Source: Pseudomonas benzenivorans
GTDB lineage: Bacteria; Pseudomonadota; Gammaproteobacteria; Pseudomonadales; Pseudomonadaceae
DNA: 64,000 nucleotides
Reading direction: 5' to 3'
NCBI RefSeq assembly: GCF_900100495.1
Contig: NZ_FNCT01000007.1
Location: 1-64,000 of the forward strand
Positions within the stretch are counted from its first letter, which is position 1; each line of letters starts with the position of its first letter. The position numbers and the translations under genes are program-made. The notes below the pieces were generated by a model. It made no database searches. It had not been told where the DNA came from and saw only the letters and a list, made by a program, of their open reading frames with translations. Below, piece after piece: positions 1 through 9,557 of the stretch.

Positions 1-48
1 ACATACCCAATTAGGAGTCGCGCCTCAACCGCGAGACTCCAACCGAAT
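1..48 (+). other. 23S-5S rRNA spacer (partial)
   Basis: Sequence immediately before the 5S rRNA. It contains an imperfect hairpin (ggagt-cgcg pairing with cgcg-actcc), of the kind found in the processing region between 23S and 5S rRNA. The 23S gene lies outside the window, so the identification rests only on position. Confidence 0.6.
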
Positions 49-168
49 TGCTTGACGACCATAGAGCGTTGGAACCACCTGATCCCATCCCGAACTCAGA
101 AGTGAAACGACGCATCGCCGATGGTAGTGTGGGGTTTCCCCATGTGAGAGTAGGTCATCGTCAAGCTT
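49..168 (+). rRNA. rrf: 5S ribosomal RNA
   Basis: About 120 nt with the classical gammaproteobacterial 5S sequence. The two ends pair (tgcttgacga with tcgtcaagc), and the internal blocks ggaaccacctgat, ccgaactcagaagtgaaac and ggtagtgtggggt are all present. It is the last gene of an rRNA operon whose 16S and 23S genes lie upstream of the window. A strong terminator follows directly. Ends are uncertain by one or two bases. Confidence 0.97.
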
Positions 169-175
169 CTATCCC

Positions 176-215
176 AAACCCCCCAGTCGCGCAAGCGCCT
201 GGGGGGTTTGTCTTT
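176..215 (+). terminator. rRNA operon terminator
   Basis: Perfect 10-bp stem (aaacccccca / tggggggttt) with a 14-nt loop, followed by gtctttgt. It lies 8 nt after 5S and ends the rRNA operon before birA. Confidence 0.9.
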
Positions 216-302
216 GTGCGGCGGAAATTACCCCGGCTAGCTCAGTAGGCAATCGTGGGGCTCGTCGTTATCATGCGTGCCTCATCGCTTGGTAGGATCA
301 GC

Positions 303-1268
303 ATGCTGCCATTATTAAAGCTGCTTCAAGACGGGCGTTTCCACTCCGGGGAAGCACTGGGCAAGGCCCTGGGCGTTAGTAGATCTGCGATATGGAAGCA
401 ATTGCAGTGTTTGGAGGCCGAACTGGCCTTGCCTGTCCATAAGGTCCGCGGGCGAGGGTATCGTTTGGCAAACCCGCTCTTGTTGCTTGATGAGGCGACC
501 TTGTCCGTCGATGCGACATGCCGGGTTTGGCCTGCGAGCGTTGTGCAATCTGTGGACTCCACCAATGCAGAGGCATTACGGCGTTTGGCGGCTCGGCAGG
601 AGCCCCCGTTTATTGTGCTGGCAGAGCGCCAGACGGCTGGCCGTGGTCGTCGCGGTCGCAATTGGGTGAGCCCTTTCGGTGAGAATCTGTACTACAGCCT
701 GGTGCTCCGAATAGATGGTGGTATGCGCCAGCTGGAGGGGCTTAGTCTTGTGGTGGGGCTGGCTCTGCTGCAGTCACTCCGTGCGGCGGGAGTGGTTGGT
801 GCTGGGTTGAAATGGCCCAATGATGTACTGGTTGAAGGTCGCAAAATCGCGGGAATTCTCCTGGAGTTATCGGGTGATCCTGCCGATGTTTGTCATGTGG
901 TGATAGGCATCGGCATCAATGTGAATATGCTGGTTGCGGATAAGGCGGTAATTGACCAGCCTTGGACCTCGATGCGTGCCGAGCTTGGTCGCTGCGTTGA
1001 CCGTAACGGTTTGGTCTGCGAGCTGAATCGACAACTGTCTCGTTATCTGGATGTGCATCTGAAGAAGGGATTCGTTGCTTTGCAGGATGAGTGGCAGGCC
1101 AATCATCTTTGGCAGGGGCGGAAGGTCATGTTGACTGCTGGTGCGGAGCCGGTGGAGGGGGTAGTGCTGGGGGTCGATCGATCGGGTGCTATTCGTCTGC
1201 GTGTAGCCGGCGTCGAGCGACACTTCAGTGGAGGAGAGCTCGGTTTGAGGTTGCGCGATGATTCTTGA
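303..1268 (+). CDS. birA: Biotin--[acetyl-CoA-carboxylase] ligase / biotin operon repressor
   Basis: 321 aa. BirA activates biotin with ATP and transfers it to the carrier-protein lysine of biotin enzymes; group II BirA proteins also bind DNA. The N-terminal ~60 residues form a winged helix-turn-helix ([12 protein letters not shown]). The ligase domain has the biotin/ATP loop GRGRRGRNW, then KWPNDVL and GIGINVN, and ends in a small C-terminal domain. An upstream in-frame ATG exists at 255, but 303 is preferred because taggatc lies 5-10 nt upstream and [11 protein letters not shown] matches known N-termini. It overlaps coaX by 11 nt. A likely client, the fused carboxylase at 56.8-60.0 kb, is also in this window. 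Confidence 0.95.
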   Translation: MLPLLKLLQDGRFHSGEALGKALGVSRSAIWKQLQCLEAELALPVHKVRGRGYRLANPLLLLDEATLSVDATCRVWPASVVQSVDSTNAEALRRLAARQEPPFIVLAERQTAGRGRRGRNWVSPFGENLYYSLVLRIDGGMRQLEGLSLVVGLALLQSLRAAGVVGAGLKWPNDVLVEGRKIAGILLELSGDPADVCHVVIGIGINVNMLVADKAVIDQPWTSMRAELGRCVDRNGLVCELNRQLSRYLDVHLKKGFVALQDEWQANHLWQGRKVMLTAGAEPVEGVVLGVDRSGAIRLRVAGVERHFSGGELGLRLRDDS

Positions 1269-2004
1269 GCTCGATTGTGGCAACAGCTTCATAAAGTGGC
1301 GGGTGGTCTCGGAAGGTGATTCAGGAGTTAATTGTGGCGGCGTAGTGGGTTCTGATGAAGAGCTCATTAGCGCCATCCGGCAACAGCCGGTGAGCTTGAA
1401 GGCCTGTCGCCTGGTGAGTGTGCGTACGGATGAGGAAACGACCCGCCTGGTCGCGTCGCTGAAGCGGGACTTTGCTATCGAGTGTATCCGCGCGTGCCCG
1501 GCTGTCGAACTGGCGGGGGTGCGCAATGGCTATGAGCAGTTCGAGCGCCTCGGCTTGGATCGCTGGCTGGCTGTGGTTGGCGCATATCGCCAGGTGCAGA
1601 AAGCCTGCCTGGTGCTGGACCTTGGTACAGCGGTGACTTCCGATTTCGTGGATGCCAGCGGGCAGCATCTGGGGGGCTTCATCTGTCCTGGTGTGCCGTT
1701 GATGCGTAATCAGTTGCGTACCCATACGCGGCGAACGCGCTATGACGATGTCCTCGCAGAGCAGGCTTTGCACAGTTTCGCGCCGGGACGCTCAACTGCT
1801 GAGGCGGTTGAGCGCGGCTGTTCCTTGATGCTGCAGGGCTTCGTTCGGACTCAGCTGGATATGGCTCGCCACTATTGGGGAGGATCTTTTGAGGTTTTCT
1901 TGACCGGTGGAGATGCCTTCTTGGTGGTCGACATGATTCCAGGTGCTCGGGTAACTCCGGATCTGGTGTTTATTGGATTGGCTATAGCTTGTCCGCTGAG
2001 TTGA
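1258..2004 (+). CDS. coaX: Type III pantothenate kinase
   Basis: 248 aa. CoaX phosphorylates pantothenate, the first step of coenzyme A synthesis; the type III family is insensitive to CoA feedback and uses a monovalent cation. Visible motifs are the N-terminal phosphate loop DCGNSFIKW (family DxGN[TS]), [12 protein letters not shown] in the middle, [12 protein letters not shown] with the following GGFICPG, and LTGGDAF near the C-terminus. The start overlaps the end of birA, so translation is probably coupled. birA-coaX is a common pair in pseudomonads. Confidence 0.95.
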   Translation: MILELDCGNSFIKWRVVSEGDSGVNCGGVVGSDEELISAIRQQPVSLKACRLVSVRTDEETTRLVASLKRDFAIECIRACPAVELAGVRNGYEQFERLGLDRWLAVVGAYRQVQKACLVLDLGTAVTSDFVDASGQHLGGFICPGVPLMRNQLRTHTRRTRYDDVLAEQALHSFAPGRSTAEAVERGCSLMLQGFVRTQLDMARHYWGGSFEVFLTGGDAFLVVDMIPGARVTPDLVFIGLAIACPLS

Positions 2005-2012
2005 GGTGGTGC

Positions 2013-2684
2013 ATGCGTTGGATGTTCCTGTTGCTGTTGGTGCTGAACCTGTTTTATTACGTTTGGCATCAGCAGCAGGCTCCTTTACGGGCTAAAGAGG
2101 TCGCGCCACTCGCTCTGTTGCAGCAGGGTAAACGGGATATTCGCCTGCTGAGTGAATCGAATCTGCAAGTGCGGCATGAGGGGGCGGTCGTGGCTGAGCC
2201 CGAAGCGGTCTGTCTATTTTTAGGCAGCTTTGAGCAGGAGGCTGCAGCTTCGGTGGTGGCACAGCGACTTATTAGTCTGGATATTCGCTCTCGTGTGCAG
2301 TCCATAGATGCAACGGCCGGGACCGATTATTGGGTGTTTCTACCGCCGATGGCCTCTCGGCAGGCCTCGCTGCGGCAGTTGAGGGAGTTGCAGGCACGCC
2401 AAATTGACAGCTACATCATTACCCAGGGAGATCTGGCTAATGGTATTTCGCTAGGTATTTTTCCGCGCAGCGACTCGGCGGAAAGTGTGGTGCAGCGTCT
2501 GCGCGATGCTGGCTATGAGCCCTCATTGAGGGAATTGTCACGTGCGCATCGCAGCTATTGGGTGCGCATCGCGCCGGAAAGTCGCCGGCTGGCGGATGAT
2601 TCGCTGCTGCAGCGTTTAGCTTTGGACTTCAACGGGTTGCAGCATCAATTAATGCCGTGCGAAGGGATTGCAACGCCTCGCTAG
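2013..2684 (+). CDS. SPOR-domain membrane protein
   Basis: 223 aa. One N-terminal membrane segment (MRWMFLLLLVLNLFYYVW) is followed by a periplasmic part. The C-terminal region has SPOR-like repeats (LGSFEQEAAASVVAQRL and LGIFPRSDSAESVVQRL). SPOR domains bind denuded peptidoglycan at division sites in other bacteria; the role of this protein is not known to me. The ATG at 2013 is chosen over an upstream start at 1989 because gaggtggt lies just upstream and the membrane segment then begins at once. It follows coaX by 8 nt and is probably co-transcribed. Confidence 0.8.
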   Translation: MRWMFLLLLVLNLFYYVWHQQQAPLRAKEVAPLALLQQGKRDIRLLSESNLQVRHEGAVVAEPEAVCLFLGSFEQEAAASVVAQRLISLDIRSRVQSIDATAGTDYWVFLPPMASRQASLRQLRELQARQIDSYIITQGDLANGISLGIFPRSDSAESVVQRLRDAGYEPSLRELSRAHRSYWVRIAPESRRLADDSLLQRLALDFNGLQHQLMPCEGIATPR

Positions 2685-2784
2685 ATTGAATAGAATGGCG
2701 CCCGCTTCGCAGGGTGGCGCTGAAAGGTGATTCTGCAGAGCGACTGTCAGTGCAGCTAACCTCAGGTTTTTAATGAGAAAATGC

Positions 2785-2813
2785 TTGACAGTAGGGTGGC
2801 TTCTAAAGAGAAT
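2785..2813 (+). promoter_or_regulatory. tRNA operon promoter
   Basis: TTGACA (2785-2790), a 17-nt spacer, then GAGAAT (2808-2813). A GC-rich stretch (gccgcct) follows the -10, as in stringently controlled stable-RNA promoters. The first tRNA starts 14 nt after the -10. Confidence 0.75.
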
Positions 2814-2826
2814 GCCGCCTCCTTTT

Positions 2827-2911
2827 GGAGGGATTCCCGAGTGGCCAAAGGGATCAGACTGTAAATCTGACGTCATCGACTTCGAAGGTTCGAATCCTTC
2901 TCCCTCCACCA
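2827..2911 (+). tRNA. tRNA-Tyr (GTA)
   Basis: 85 nt with a long variable arm. The acceptor ggaggga pairs with tccctcc, CCA is encoded, the anticodon loop is actGTAaat, and the T arm is ggttcgaatcc. First gene of the Tyr-Gly-Thr cluster that precedes tuf in many gammaproteobacteria. Confidence 0.96.
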
Positions 2912-2935
2912 GATTTAGCGTGAGCAGCAAGCTCC

Positions 2936-3009
<74 letters not shown>

Positions 3010-3035
3010 GGTTTGTTGTTGGCGCGATGTGTTTC

Positions 3036-3111
3036 GCTCATGTAGCTCAGCTGGTAGAGCACACCCTTGGTAAGGGTGAGGTCAGCGGTTCAAATCCGCT
3101 CATGAGCTCCA
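3036..3111 (+). tRNA. tRNA-Thr (GGT)
   Basis: 76 nt. Acceptor gctcatg / catgagc, D arm tagctcagctggtagagc, anticodon loop ttGGTaa, T arm cggttcaaatccg, encoded CCA end. In pseudomonads this tRNA directly precedes the tuf copy located upstream of secE. Confidence 0.96.
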
Positions 3112-3117
3112 TTTAAT

Positions 3118-3150
3118 AAAGGCAGATATGAAAGTATCTGCCTTTGTTTT
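3118..3150 (+). terminator. Terminator or attenuator between tRNA-Thr and tuf
   Basis: Perfect 11-bp stem (aaaggcagata / tatctgccttt) with a 6-nt loop, followed by gtttt. It can end or attenuate the tRNA transcript before tuf. Because tuf must be highly expressed, partial read-through or a separate tuf promoter in 3150-3190 is expected; I see no clear promoter there. Confidence 0.7.
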
Positions 3151-3194
3151 AATGGTGGTTTACTTGCTGAATTTTTCGCTCGGAGACGGTCAAA

Positions 3195-4388
3195 ATGGCT
3201 AAAGAGAAATTTGAACGTAATAAGCCGCACGTCAACGTCGGCACCATCGGTCACGTTGACCACGGTAAAACCACCCTGACCGCAGCGCTGACCAAGGTCT
3301 GCGCTGAGACCTGGGGCGGCTCCGCTCGCGATTTCTCCCAGATCGACAACGCTCCGGAAGAAAAAGCACGTGGTATCACCATCAACACCTCCCACGTTGA
3401 ATACGATTCGGCGATCCGTCACTACGCCCACGTAGACTGCCCGGGCCACGCTGACTATGTGAAGAACATGATCACCGGTGCTGCGCAGATGGATGGCGCG
3501 ATCCTGGTTTGCTCGGCTGCCGACGGCCCGATGCCGCAGACTCGCGAGCACATCCTGCTGTCCCGTCAGGTAGGCGTTCCGTACATCGTCGTGTTCCTGA
3601 ACAAGGCCGACATGGTGGATGACGCCGAGCTGCTGGAACTGGTCGAGATGGAAGTTCGCGACCTGCTGTCGACCTACGACTTCCCGGGCGACGACACCCC
3701 GATCGTGATCGGTTCCGCGCTGATGGCGCTGAACGGTCAGGACGACAACGAAATGGGCACCACTGCCGTTCGTAAGCTGGTCGAGACCCTGGACAGCTAT
3801 ATTCCTGAGCCCGAGCGTGCCATCGACAAGCCGTTCCTGATGCCGATCGAAGACGTGTTCTCGATCTCCGGTCGCGGCACCGTGGTAACCGGTCGTGTCG
3901 AGCGTGGCATCGTCAAGATCCAGGAAGAAGTCGAGATCGTCGGTATCCGTCCGACCACCAAGACCATCTGCACCGGCGTTGAAATGTTCCGCAAGCTGCT
4001 CGACGAAGGTCGTGCCGGTGAGAACGTCGGCGTGCTGCTGCGCGGCACCAAGCGTGATGACGTCGAGCGTGGCCAGGTTCTGGCCAAGCCGGGCACCATC
4101 AAGCCGCACACCAAGTTCGAAGGCGAAGTGTACGTGCTGAGCAAGGAAGAAGGCGGTCGTCACACTCCGTTCTTCAAGGGCTACCGCCCGCAGTTTTACT
4201 TCCGGACCACCGACGTGACCGGTAACTGCGAACTGCCGGAAGGCGTTGAGATGGTAATGCCGGGCGACAACATCAAGATGGTTGTCACCCTGATCGCTCC
4301 GATCGCCATGGAAGACGGTCTGCGTTTCGCGATTCGCGAAGGCGGCCGTACCGTTGGTGCCGGCGTGGTTGCCAAGATCATCGAGTAA
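3195..4388 (+). CDS. tuf: Elongation factor Tu
   Basis: 397 aa, full length. EF-Tu carries aminoacyl-tRNA to the ribosomal A site as a GTPase. The G domain has [10 protein letters not shown] (P-loop), the switch I threonine in [21 protein letters not shown] and NKADMVD; domains 2 and 3 follow and end in VVAKIIE. The start is ATG with ggaga upstream. The context is odd: upstream is tRNA-Thr, as for tufB, but downstream is a terminator and then the S10 operon, as for tufA. The genes normally lying between the two tuf copies (tRNA-Trp, secE to fusA) are missing here. The gene may therefore be a chimera of both copies; see findings. Confidence 0.97.
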   Translation: MAKEKFERNKPHVNVGTIGHVDHGKTTLTAALTKVCAETWGGSARDFSQIDNAPEEKARGITINTSHVEYDSAIRHYAHVDCPGHADYVKNMITGAAQMDGAILVCSAADGPMPQTREHILLSRQVGVPYIVVFLNKADMVDDAELLELVEMEVRDLLSTYDFPGDDTPIVIGSALMALNGQDDNEMGTTAVRKLVETLDSYIPEPERAIDKPFLMPIEDVFSISGRGTVVTGRVERGIVKIQEEVEIVGIRPTTKTICTGVEMFRKLLDEGRAGENVGVLLRGTKRDDVERGQVLAKPGTIKPHTKFEGEVYVLSKEEGGRHTPFFKGYRPQFYFRTTDVTGNCELPEGVEMVMPGDNIKMVVTLIAPIAMEDGLRFAIREGGRTVGAGVVAKIIE

Positions 4389-4403
4389 TCGGTTGATCTG
4401 AGA

Positions 4404-4430
4404 AAGGCCCCCGCTTGCGGGGGCTTTTTT
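4404..4430 (+). terminator. tuf terminator
   Basis: GC-rich stem gcccccgc / gcgggggc followed by TTTTTT, 16 nt after the tuf stop codon. It separates tuf from the S10 promoter. Confidence 0.93.
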
Positions 4431-4436
4431 ATTGGG

Positions 4437-4465
4437 TTGACACCCATAGGGAGCGTCTATAGAAT
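4437..4465 (+). promoter_or_regulatory. S10 operon promoter
   Basis: TTGACA (4437-4442), a 17-nt spacer, TAGAAT (4460-4465). It is near consensus and lies just after the tuf terminator, about 65 nt before rpsJ. It should drive the first block of ribosomal genes. Confidence 0.85.
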
Positions 4466-4478
4466 TGCGCCTCCTTTT

Positions 4479-4499
4479 AACGGGCGTATTGCGCCCGTT
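4479..4499 (+). promoter_or_regulatory. S10 leader hairpin
   Basis: Stem aacgggcg / cgcccgtt with a 5-nt loop in the short rpsJ leader. In E. coli the S10 leader binds L4 for autogenous control. This leader is much shorter, so a regulatory role is only a suggestion from position. Confidence 0.4.
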
Positions 4500-4529
4500 G
4501 GGAATAGCAGCTTGGAATCTGAGGTCAAA

Positions 4530-4841
4530 ATGCAAAACCAACAAATCCGTATTCGGTTGAAGGCTTTTGACCATCGCCTGATCGATCAATCAACCCAGGA
4601 AATCGTGGAAACCGCGAAACGTACTGGTGCTCAGGTGCGTGGTCCGATTCCTCTGCCTACCCGCAAAGAGCGGTTCACCGTACTGACCTCTCCGCACGTC
4701 AACAAAGACGCGCGCGATCAGTATGAGATCCGTACTCATAAGCGTGTCCTGGACATCGTCCAGCCGACGGATAAAACCGTTGACGCGCTGATGAAGCTTG
4801 ATCTTGCGGCTGGCGTGGAAGTGCAGATCAGCCTCGGCTAA
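4530..4841 (+). CDS. rpsJ: 30S ribosomal protein S10 (NusE)
   Basis: 103 aa. S10 is part of the 30S head and also acts as NusE in antitermination together with NusB, which is encoded at 46.4 kb. The sequence starts [19 protein letters not shown] and keeps [15 protein letters not shown] and the RTHKR loop. A longer frame opens at 4437, but the ATG at 4530 follows gaggtc and gives the standard length. First gene of the S10 block; its promoter lies at 4437. Confidence 0.97.
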   Translation: MQNQQIRIRLKAFDHRLIDQSTQEIVETAKRTGAQVRGPIPLPTRKERFTVLTSPHVNKDARDQYEIRTHKRVLDIVQPTDKTVDALMKLDLAAGVEVQISLG

Positions 4842-4857
4842 AACCTTGGGGTTTTAG
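4838..4857 (+). other. Hairpin over the rpsJ stop codon
   Basis: Perfect 8-bp stem ctaaaacc / ggttttag with loop ttgg. The left arm contains the rpsJ stop codon. No U-run follows, so it is more likely an RNA-stability or translation element than a terminator. Function unknown. Confidence 0.4.
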
Positions 4858-4924
4858 TCGTGTAACGCTCTGAAATGGGCGGCCATAGCGGGTGAAAGCC
4901 CCGTACACTCATGAGGTTTACAAC

Positions 4925-5560
4925 ATGACTATTGGTGTAGTCGGTCGTAAGTGCGGCATGACCCGCATTTTCACCGAAGAAGGTGTCTCCATTCCGGTTA
5001 CGGTCATTGAGATCGAGCCGAATCGCGTCACCCAGTTCAAGAGCGAGGAGTCCGATGGCTATCGTGCAGTGCAGGTCACTGTCGGTGAGCGTCGCGCTTC
5101 GCGTGTCAGCAAGGCTCAGGCCGGTCACTTCGCCAAGGCGAACGTCGCGGCGGGTCGTGGTGTTTGGGAGTTCCGTCTTGAAGACGGCGAGTACCAGGCG
5201 GGCGATCTGATCAACGCTGAAATTTTCCAAGCTGGTCAACTGGTGGATGTCACCGGTCAGTCCAAGGGTAAAGGCTTTGCCGGTACCATCAAGCGTTGGA
5301 ACTTCCGCGGCCAAGACAACACTCACGGTAACTCCGTGTCCCATCGTGTTCCGGGTTCGATTGGCCAGTGCCAGACTCCGGGTCGCGTCTTCAAGGGCAA
5401 AAAAATGTCCGGTCACATGGGTGCTGAGCGCGTGACTGTGCAGTCCCTGGAAGTAGTGCGCGTCGACGCTGAACGCAACCTGCTGTTGGTCAAGGGTGCC
5501 GTTCCTGGCGCTACTGGCGGCAACCTGGTTGTACGTCCGGCAGCCAAGGCTCGCGGTTAA
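4925..5560 (+). CDS. rplC: 50S ribosomal protein L3
   Basis: 211 aa, standard length. L3 is an early assembly protein near the peptidyl-transferase centre. It begins [16 protein letters not shown] and carries the conserved loop region with [15 protein letters not shown] and the methylatable-glutamine region [11 protein letters not shown]. The ATG at 4925 is chosen because the longer frame from 4892 adds an unconserved leader. It lies 83 nt after rpsJ, the widest gap within this block. Confidence 0.97.
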   Translation: MTIGVVGRKCGMTRIFTEEGVSIPVTVIEIEPNRVTQFKSEESDGYRAVQVTVGERRASRVSKAQAGHFAKANVAAGRGVWEFRLEDGEYQAGDLINAEIFQAGQLVDVTGQSKGKGFAGTIKRWNFRGQDNTHGNSVSHRVPGSIGQCQTPGRVFKGKKMSGHMGAERVTVQSLEVVRVDAERNLLLVKGAVPGATGGNLVVRPAAKARG

Positions 5561-5572
5561 GGGGAAGCTGAC

Positions 5573-6175
5573 ATGCAATTAAATGTAAATGGCGCTCAAG
5601 CGATCGAAGTTTCCGAAGCGACTTTCGGTGGCGATTACAACGAGACCCTGGTTCACCAAGCAGTTGTGGCCTACATGGCCGGCGGCCGTCAGGGCAGCAA
5701 GCAGCAAAAGACCCGTTCCGACGTGTCCGGCGGCGGCAAGCGTCCGTGGCGCCAGAAAGGCACTGGTCGCGCGCGTGCCGGTACCACCCGTGGTCCGATC
5801 TGGCGTGGTGGTGGTGTGACCTTTGCGGCTCGTCCGCAGAATCATGATCAGAAGCTGAACAAGAAGATGTATCGCGCAGCGCTGCGTTCGATTCTTGCTG
5901 AGCTGGTGCGTACCGATCGTCTGGTCGTGGTCGAGGACTTCAGCGTTGAAGCTCCGAAAACCAAGGAACTGTTGGGCAAGCTGAATGGCATGGGTCTGAA
6001 CGACGTTCTGATCGTGTCCGATGCTATTGATCAGAATCTGTACCTGGCTGCTCGCAACCTGCCGCATGTCGATGTTCGTGACGTGCAGGGTTCCGATCCG
6101 GTCAGTCTGATCGCGTACGAAAAGGTGCTGGTCACCGTTTCTGCCGTGAAGAAATTCGAGGAGCTGCTGGGATGA
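5573..6175 (+). CDS. rplD: 50S ribosomal protein L4
   Basis: 200 aa. L4 lines the exit tunnel with L22 and is the autogenous repressor of the S10 operon in E. coli. The tunnel-loop region [20 protein letters not shown] and the following [11 protein letters not shown] are intact. The ATG follows ggggaag. The end overlaps the rplW start by 4 nt (ATGA). Confidence 0.97.
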   Translation: MQLNVNGAQAIEVSEATFGGDYNETLVHQAVVAYMAGGRQGSKQQKTRSDVSGGGKRPWRQKGTGRARAGTTRGPIWRGGGVTFAARPQNHDQKLNKKMYRAALRSILAELVRTDRLVVVEDFSVEAPKTKELLGKLNGMGLNDVLIVSDAIDQNLYLAARNLPHVDVRDVQGSDPVSLIAYEKVLVTVSAVKKFEELLG

Positions 6176-6471
6176 ACCAGGAACGCGTATTCAAAGTGCT
6201 GCTTGGCCCGCACGTCTCCGAGAAGGCCACGGTTCTGGCTGACAAGAAGAGCCAATTCGTTTTCAAGGTTGCAACCGATGCAACCAAGCTGGAAATCAAG
6301 AAGGCCGTCGAAAGCCTGTTCAGCGTGAAGGTTGAGCGAGTGACTACTCAGAACGTTCTGGGTAAGAGCAAGCGCACCGCTCGCGGCCTGGGCAAGCGTA
6401 ACGACTGGAAGAAGGCAGTTATCTCCCTTCAGCCGGGCCAAGATCTCGATTTCTCCAGCAGTGCTGAGTAA
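6172..6471 (+). CDS. rplW: 50S ribosomal protein L23
   Basis: 99 aa. L23 sits at the tunnel exit and is the docking site for trigger factor and SRP. It begins [20 protein letters not shown], with the family motif HVSEKAT and the basic loop [16 protein letters not shown]. It overlaps rplD by 4 nt, so translation is likely coupled. Confidence 0.96.
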   Translation: MNQERVFKVLLGPHVSEKATVLADKKSQFVFKVATDATKLEIKKAVESLFSVKVERVTTQNVLGKSKRTARGLGKRNDWKKAVISLQPGQDLDFSSSAE

Positions 6472-6485
6472 GGAAGGGGTGCATC

Positions 6486-7310
6486 ATGGCAATCGTTAAA
6501 TGCAAACCGACTTCCGCTGGCCGCCGTTTTGTGGTCAAGGTGGTCAATCAGGAGCTGCACAAAGGCGCTCCTTACGCTCCGCTGCTCGAGAAGAAGTCGA
6601 AGACTGGCGGTCGTAACAACAATGGCCGTATCACCACCCGTCATATCGGTGGTGGCCACAAGCAGCATTATCGTCTGGTCGACTTCCGTCGTAACGACAA
6701 AGATGGCATCCCTGCCACTGTCGAGCGCGTCGAGTATGACCCGAACCGTACTGCTCACCTCGCTCTGCTGAAGTATGCCGACGGCGAGCGTCGCTACATC
6801 ATCGCCCCTAAAGGCGTGGTAGCTGGCGATCAGTTGGTAGCTGGGGCGATGGCGCCGATCAAGGCCGGCAACAGTCTGCAGCTGCGCAACATTCCGGTGG
6901 GTTCGACCGTTCACGGTATCGAGCTGAAGCCGGGTAAGGGCGCTCAGATCGCGCGTTCCGCTGGTGCCTCGGCTCAGCTGATCGCTCGTGAAGGTGTCTA
7001 CGTGACCCTGCGTCTGCGTTCCGGTGAGATGCGTAAAGTGCTGGCTGAGTGCCGTGCGACCCTGGGTGAAGTCTCGAACTCCGAGCACAGCTTGCGTTCG
7101 CTGGGTAAGGCCGGTGCCAAGCGCTGGCGTGGCGTTCGCCCGACCGTTCGTGGTGTTGCCATGAACCCGGTCGACCACCCACATGGTGGTGGTGAAGGTC
7201 GTACCTCTGGTGGTCGTCATCCGGTGTCTCCATGGGGCTTCCCGACTAAGGGCGCGAAGACTCGTGGTAACAAGCGCACCGATAACATGATCGTCCGTCG
7301 TCGCAAGTAA
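6486..7310 (+). CDS. rplB: 50S ribosomal protein L2
   Basis: 274 aa. L2 is needed for subunit joining and peptidyl-transferase activity. It begins [19 protein letters not shown] and has [19 protein letters not shown] and the C-terminal region [15 protein letters not shown], which contains the conserved functional histidine, ending in the basic tail. An aaggggtg site precedes the ATG. Confidence 0.97.
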   Translation: MAIVKCKPTSAGRRFVVKVVNQELHKGAPYAPLLEKKSKTGGRNNNGRITTRHIGGGHKQHYRLVDFRRNDKDGIPATVERVEYDPNRTAHLALLKYADGERRYIIAPKGVVAGDQLVAGAMAPIKAGNSLQLRNIPVGSTVHGIELKPGKGAQIARSAGASAQLIAREGVYVTLRLRSGEMRKVLAECRATLGEVSNSEHSLRSLGKAGAKRWRGVRPTVRGVAMNPVDHPHGGGEGRTSGGRHPVSPWGFPTKGAKTRGNKRTDNMIVRRRK

Positions 7311-7326
7311 ATAGAGGGATACGACA

Positions 7327-7602
7327 GTGCCACGTTCTCTGAAAAAAGGTCCTTTTATTGATCTTCACCTACTGAAGAAGATCGAAGTGGCGGTGGAAAA
7401 GAACGATCGCAAGCCGGTGAAAACCTGGTCGCGCCGTTCGATGATCCTGCCGCAGATGGTCGGTCTGACCATCGCTGTACATAACGGTCGTCAACATGTC
7501 CCGGTTCTGGTGAACGAAGACATGGTCGGCCACAAACTCGGTGAGTTTGCTGCTACCCGCACCTATCGCGGGCACGTGGCAGACAAGAAAGCCAAGCGTT
7601 AA
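7327..7602 (+). CDS. rpsS: 30S ribosomal protein S19
   Basis: 91 aa. S19 is in the head of the 30S subunit near the A-site finger. It reads [17 protein letters not shown] at the start and [18 protein letters not shown] near the end. The start codon is GTG, with agagggat upstream; no better ATG exists, and the GTG gives the standard length. Confidence 0.97.
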   Translation: MPRSLKKGPFIDLHLLKKIEVAVEKNDRKPVKTWSRRSMILPQMVGLTIAVHNGRQHVPVLVNEDMVGHKLGEFAATRTYRGHVADKKAKR

Positions 7603-7615
7603 GGGGTAAGGAATG

Positions 7616-7948
7616 ATGGAAGTAGCCGCTAAGTTGTCGGGCGCTCGAATCTCTGCCCAGAAAGCCCGCTTGGTCGCCGACCAGATCCGCGGGAAGAAGG
7701 TGGGCGAGGCGCTCAACCTGCTGGCTTTCAGCAGTAAGAAAGCCGCTGAGATCATGAAGAAAGTGCTGGAGTCGGCCGTTGCCAACGCCGAGCACAACGA
7801 AGGCGCAGATGTTGATGACCTTAAGGTCAGCACCGTTTTCGTCAACGAAGGGCGTTCGCTGAAGCGCATCATGCCGCGTGCCAAAGGCCGCGCTGATCGC
7901 ATCGTCAAGCGGTCTTGCCATATCACTGTCAAGGTTGCGGACAAGTAA
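7616..7948 (+). CDS. rplV: 50S ribosomal protein L22
   Basis: 110 aa. L22 lines the exit tunnel; changes in its beta-hairpin give macrolide resistance in many bacteria. The sequence [19 protein letters not shown] and the hairpin [14 protein letters not shown] appear wild-type. Two ATG codons are adjacent (7613 and 7616); the second is chosen from its spacing to aagga and the usual length of 110. Confidence 0.96.
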
Positions 7949-7961
7949 CGGAGTCGATCAG

Positions 7962-8648
7962 ATGGGTCAGAAAGTACATCCCATTGGCATTCGCCTGGGA
8001 ATCGTCAAGGATCACACCTCCGTTTGGTATGCAGACGGTCGGACTTATGCGGACTATTTGTTCGCTGATCTGAAGGTGCGTGAGTATCTCCAAGACAAAC
8101 TAAAAAGCGCGTCCGTAAGCCGTATCGACATTGCTCGCCCGGCTCAAACCGCACGCATCACCATCCACACCGCCCGTCCCGGTATCGTGATCGGCAAGAA
8201 AGGTGAGGATGTTGAGAAGCTGCGTCAGGACCTGACCAAGCAAATGGGTGTGCCTGTGCACATCAATATCGAAGAGATCCGCAAGCCGGAACTCGACGGT
8301 ATGCTGGTTGCGCAGAGCGTAGCTCAGCAGCTGGAGCGTCGCGTGATGTTCCGTCGCGCCATGAAGCGCGCTGTACAGAACGCCATGCGCATTGGTGCCA
8401 AGGGCATCAAAATCCAAGTGAGCGGTCGTCTGGGCGGTGCAGAAATCGCCCGTACCGAATGGTATCGCGAAGGTCGTGTGCCGCTGCACACCCTGCGTGC
8501 CGATATCGACTATGCCACGTACGAAGCGCACACCACCTACGGTGTGATTGGTGTCAAGGTTTGGATCTTCAAAGGCGAAGTGATTGGTGGTCGCCAGGAA
8601 GAACTGAAGCCGCAGGCACCCGCTCCTCGTAAAAAAGCTGCTAAGTAA
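7962..8648 (+). CDS. rpsC: 30S ribosomal protein S3
   Basis: 228 aa. S3 is part of the mRNA entry channel and its helicase activity. It begins [18 protein letters not shown]. The KH domain contains [18 protein letters not shown], and the C-terminal domain has [18 protein letters not shown]. The open frame extends upstream to 7878 within rplV, but the ATG at 7962 matches the universal N-terminus. Confidence 0.97.
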   Translation: MGQKVHPIGIRLGIVKDHTSVWYADGRTYADYLFADLKVREYLQDKLKSASVSRIDIARPAQTARITIHTARPGIVIGKKGEDVEKLRQDLTKQMGVPVHINIEEIRKPELDGMLVAQSVAQQLERRVMFRRAMKRAVQNAMRIGAKGIKIQVSGRLGGAEIARTEWYREGRVPLHTLRADIDYATYEAHTTYGVIGVKVWIFKGEVIGGRQEELKPQAPAPRKKAAK

Positions 8649-8660
8649 GGGGTACGCCAA

Positions 8661-9074
8661 ATGTTGCAACCAAAGCGTACGAAGTTCCGCAAGCAGATGA
8701 CCGGCCACAACCGTGGCTTGGCTCAGCGCGGTAGCAAGGTCAGCTTCGGCGAATTCGCGCTGAAGTCTGTCGCCCGCGGTCGTCTCACCGCCCGCCAGAT
8801 CGAGTCCGCTCGTCGTGCTCTGACTCGTCACGTTAAGCGTGGCGGGAAGATCTGGATTCGCGTGTTCCCGGACAAGCCGGTTACCAAGAAGCCTCTCGAA
8901 GTGCGGATGGGTAAAGGGAAGGGTAGCGTCGAATATTGGGTAGCCCAGATTCAGCCAGGCAAGGTCCTGTACGAAATCGAAGGCGTTTCCGAAGAGCTGG
9001 CGCGTGAGGCTTTCGCCCTGGCTGCTGCAAAGCTGCCGCTCGCCACCACCTTTGTTAAGCGGACGGTGATGTGA
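8661..9074 (+). CDS. rplP: 50S ribosomal protein L16
   Basis: 137 aa. L16 helps position tRNA in the A site of the 50S subunit. It begins [19 protein letters not shown], and the conserved arginine region [20 protein letters not shown] is present. The stop TGA shares one base with the rpmC start. Confidence 0.97.
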
Positions 9075-9265
9075 TGAAAGCGAATGAACTTCGTGAAAAA
9101 TCAGCACAGCAGCTGAACGAGCAACTGCTCGGCCTGCTGCGCGACCAGTTCAATCTGCGCATGCAGAAGGCAACTGGCCAGTTGGGGCAGTCTCACCTGC
9201 TCTCGCAAGTTAAGCGCGACATCGCTCGTGTGAAAACTGTGCTCAACCAGCAGGCAGGTAAGTGA
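9074..9265 (+). CDS. rpmC: 50S ribosomal protein L29
   Basis: 63 aa. A small helical protein near the tunnel exit next to L23. It reads [20 protein letters not shown] with the helix [18 protein letters not shown]. An in-frame GTG at 9071 is possible, but the ATG at 9074 gives the standard N-terminus and the TGATG junction with rplP. Confidence 0.95.
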
Positions 9266-9267
9266 TC

Positions 9268-9534
9268 ATGGCTGAAGCCGAAAAAACAGTCCGTACGCTG
9301 ACCGGCCGTGTCGTCAGCGACAAGATGGACAAGACCATCACCGTATTGATCGAGCGTCGCGTCAAGCACCCGATCTACGGCAAATATGTCAAGCGTTCGA
9401 CCAAGCTGCACGCGCACGACGAAAACAACCAGTGCCAGATCGGCGACAAGGTTTCCATCCGTGAAACCCGTCCCGTAGCCAAGACCAAGTCTTGGGCGTT
9501 GGTTGAAGTTCTCGAACGCGCAGTGGAAGTCTAA
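9268..9534 (+). CDS. rpsQ: 30S ribosomal protein S17
   Basis: 88 aa. A primary 16S rRNA binder with an OB fold. It begins [20 protein letters not shown] and carries [14 protein letters not shown] and the basic [12 protein letters not shown]. The ATG at 9268 is preferred over the in-frame start at 9262. Two nucleotides separate it from rpmC. Confidence 0.96.
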   Translation: MAEAEKTVRTLTGRVVSDKMDKTITVLIERRVKHPIYGKYVKRSTKLHAHDENNQCQIGDKVSIRETRPVAKTKSWALVEVLERAVEV

Positions 9535-9557
9535 GGGCTAAGGGTCGGAGAAATTAT

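Noticed and set aside
232..300. tRNA-like segment (ctagctcagtaggc) after the rRNA terminator
   Set aside because: Resembles a D arm, but no acceptor, anticodon or T arm can be folded around it.
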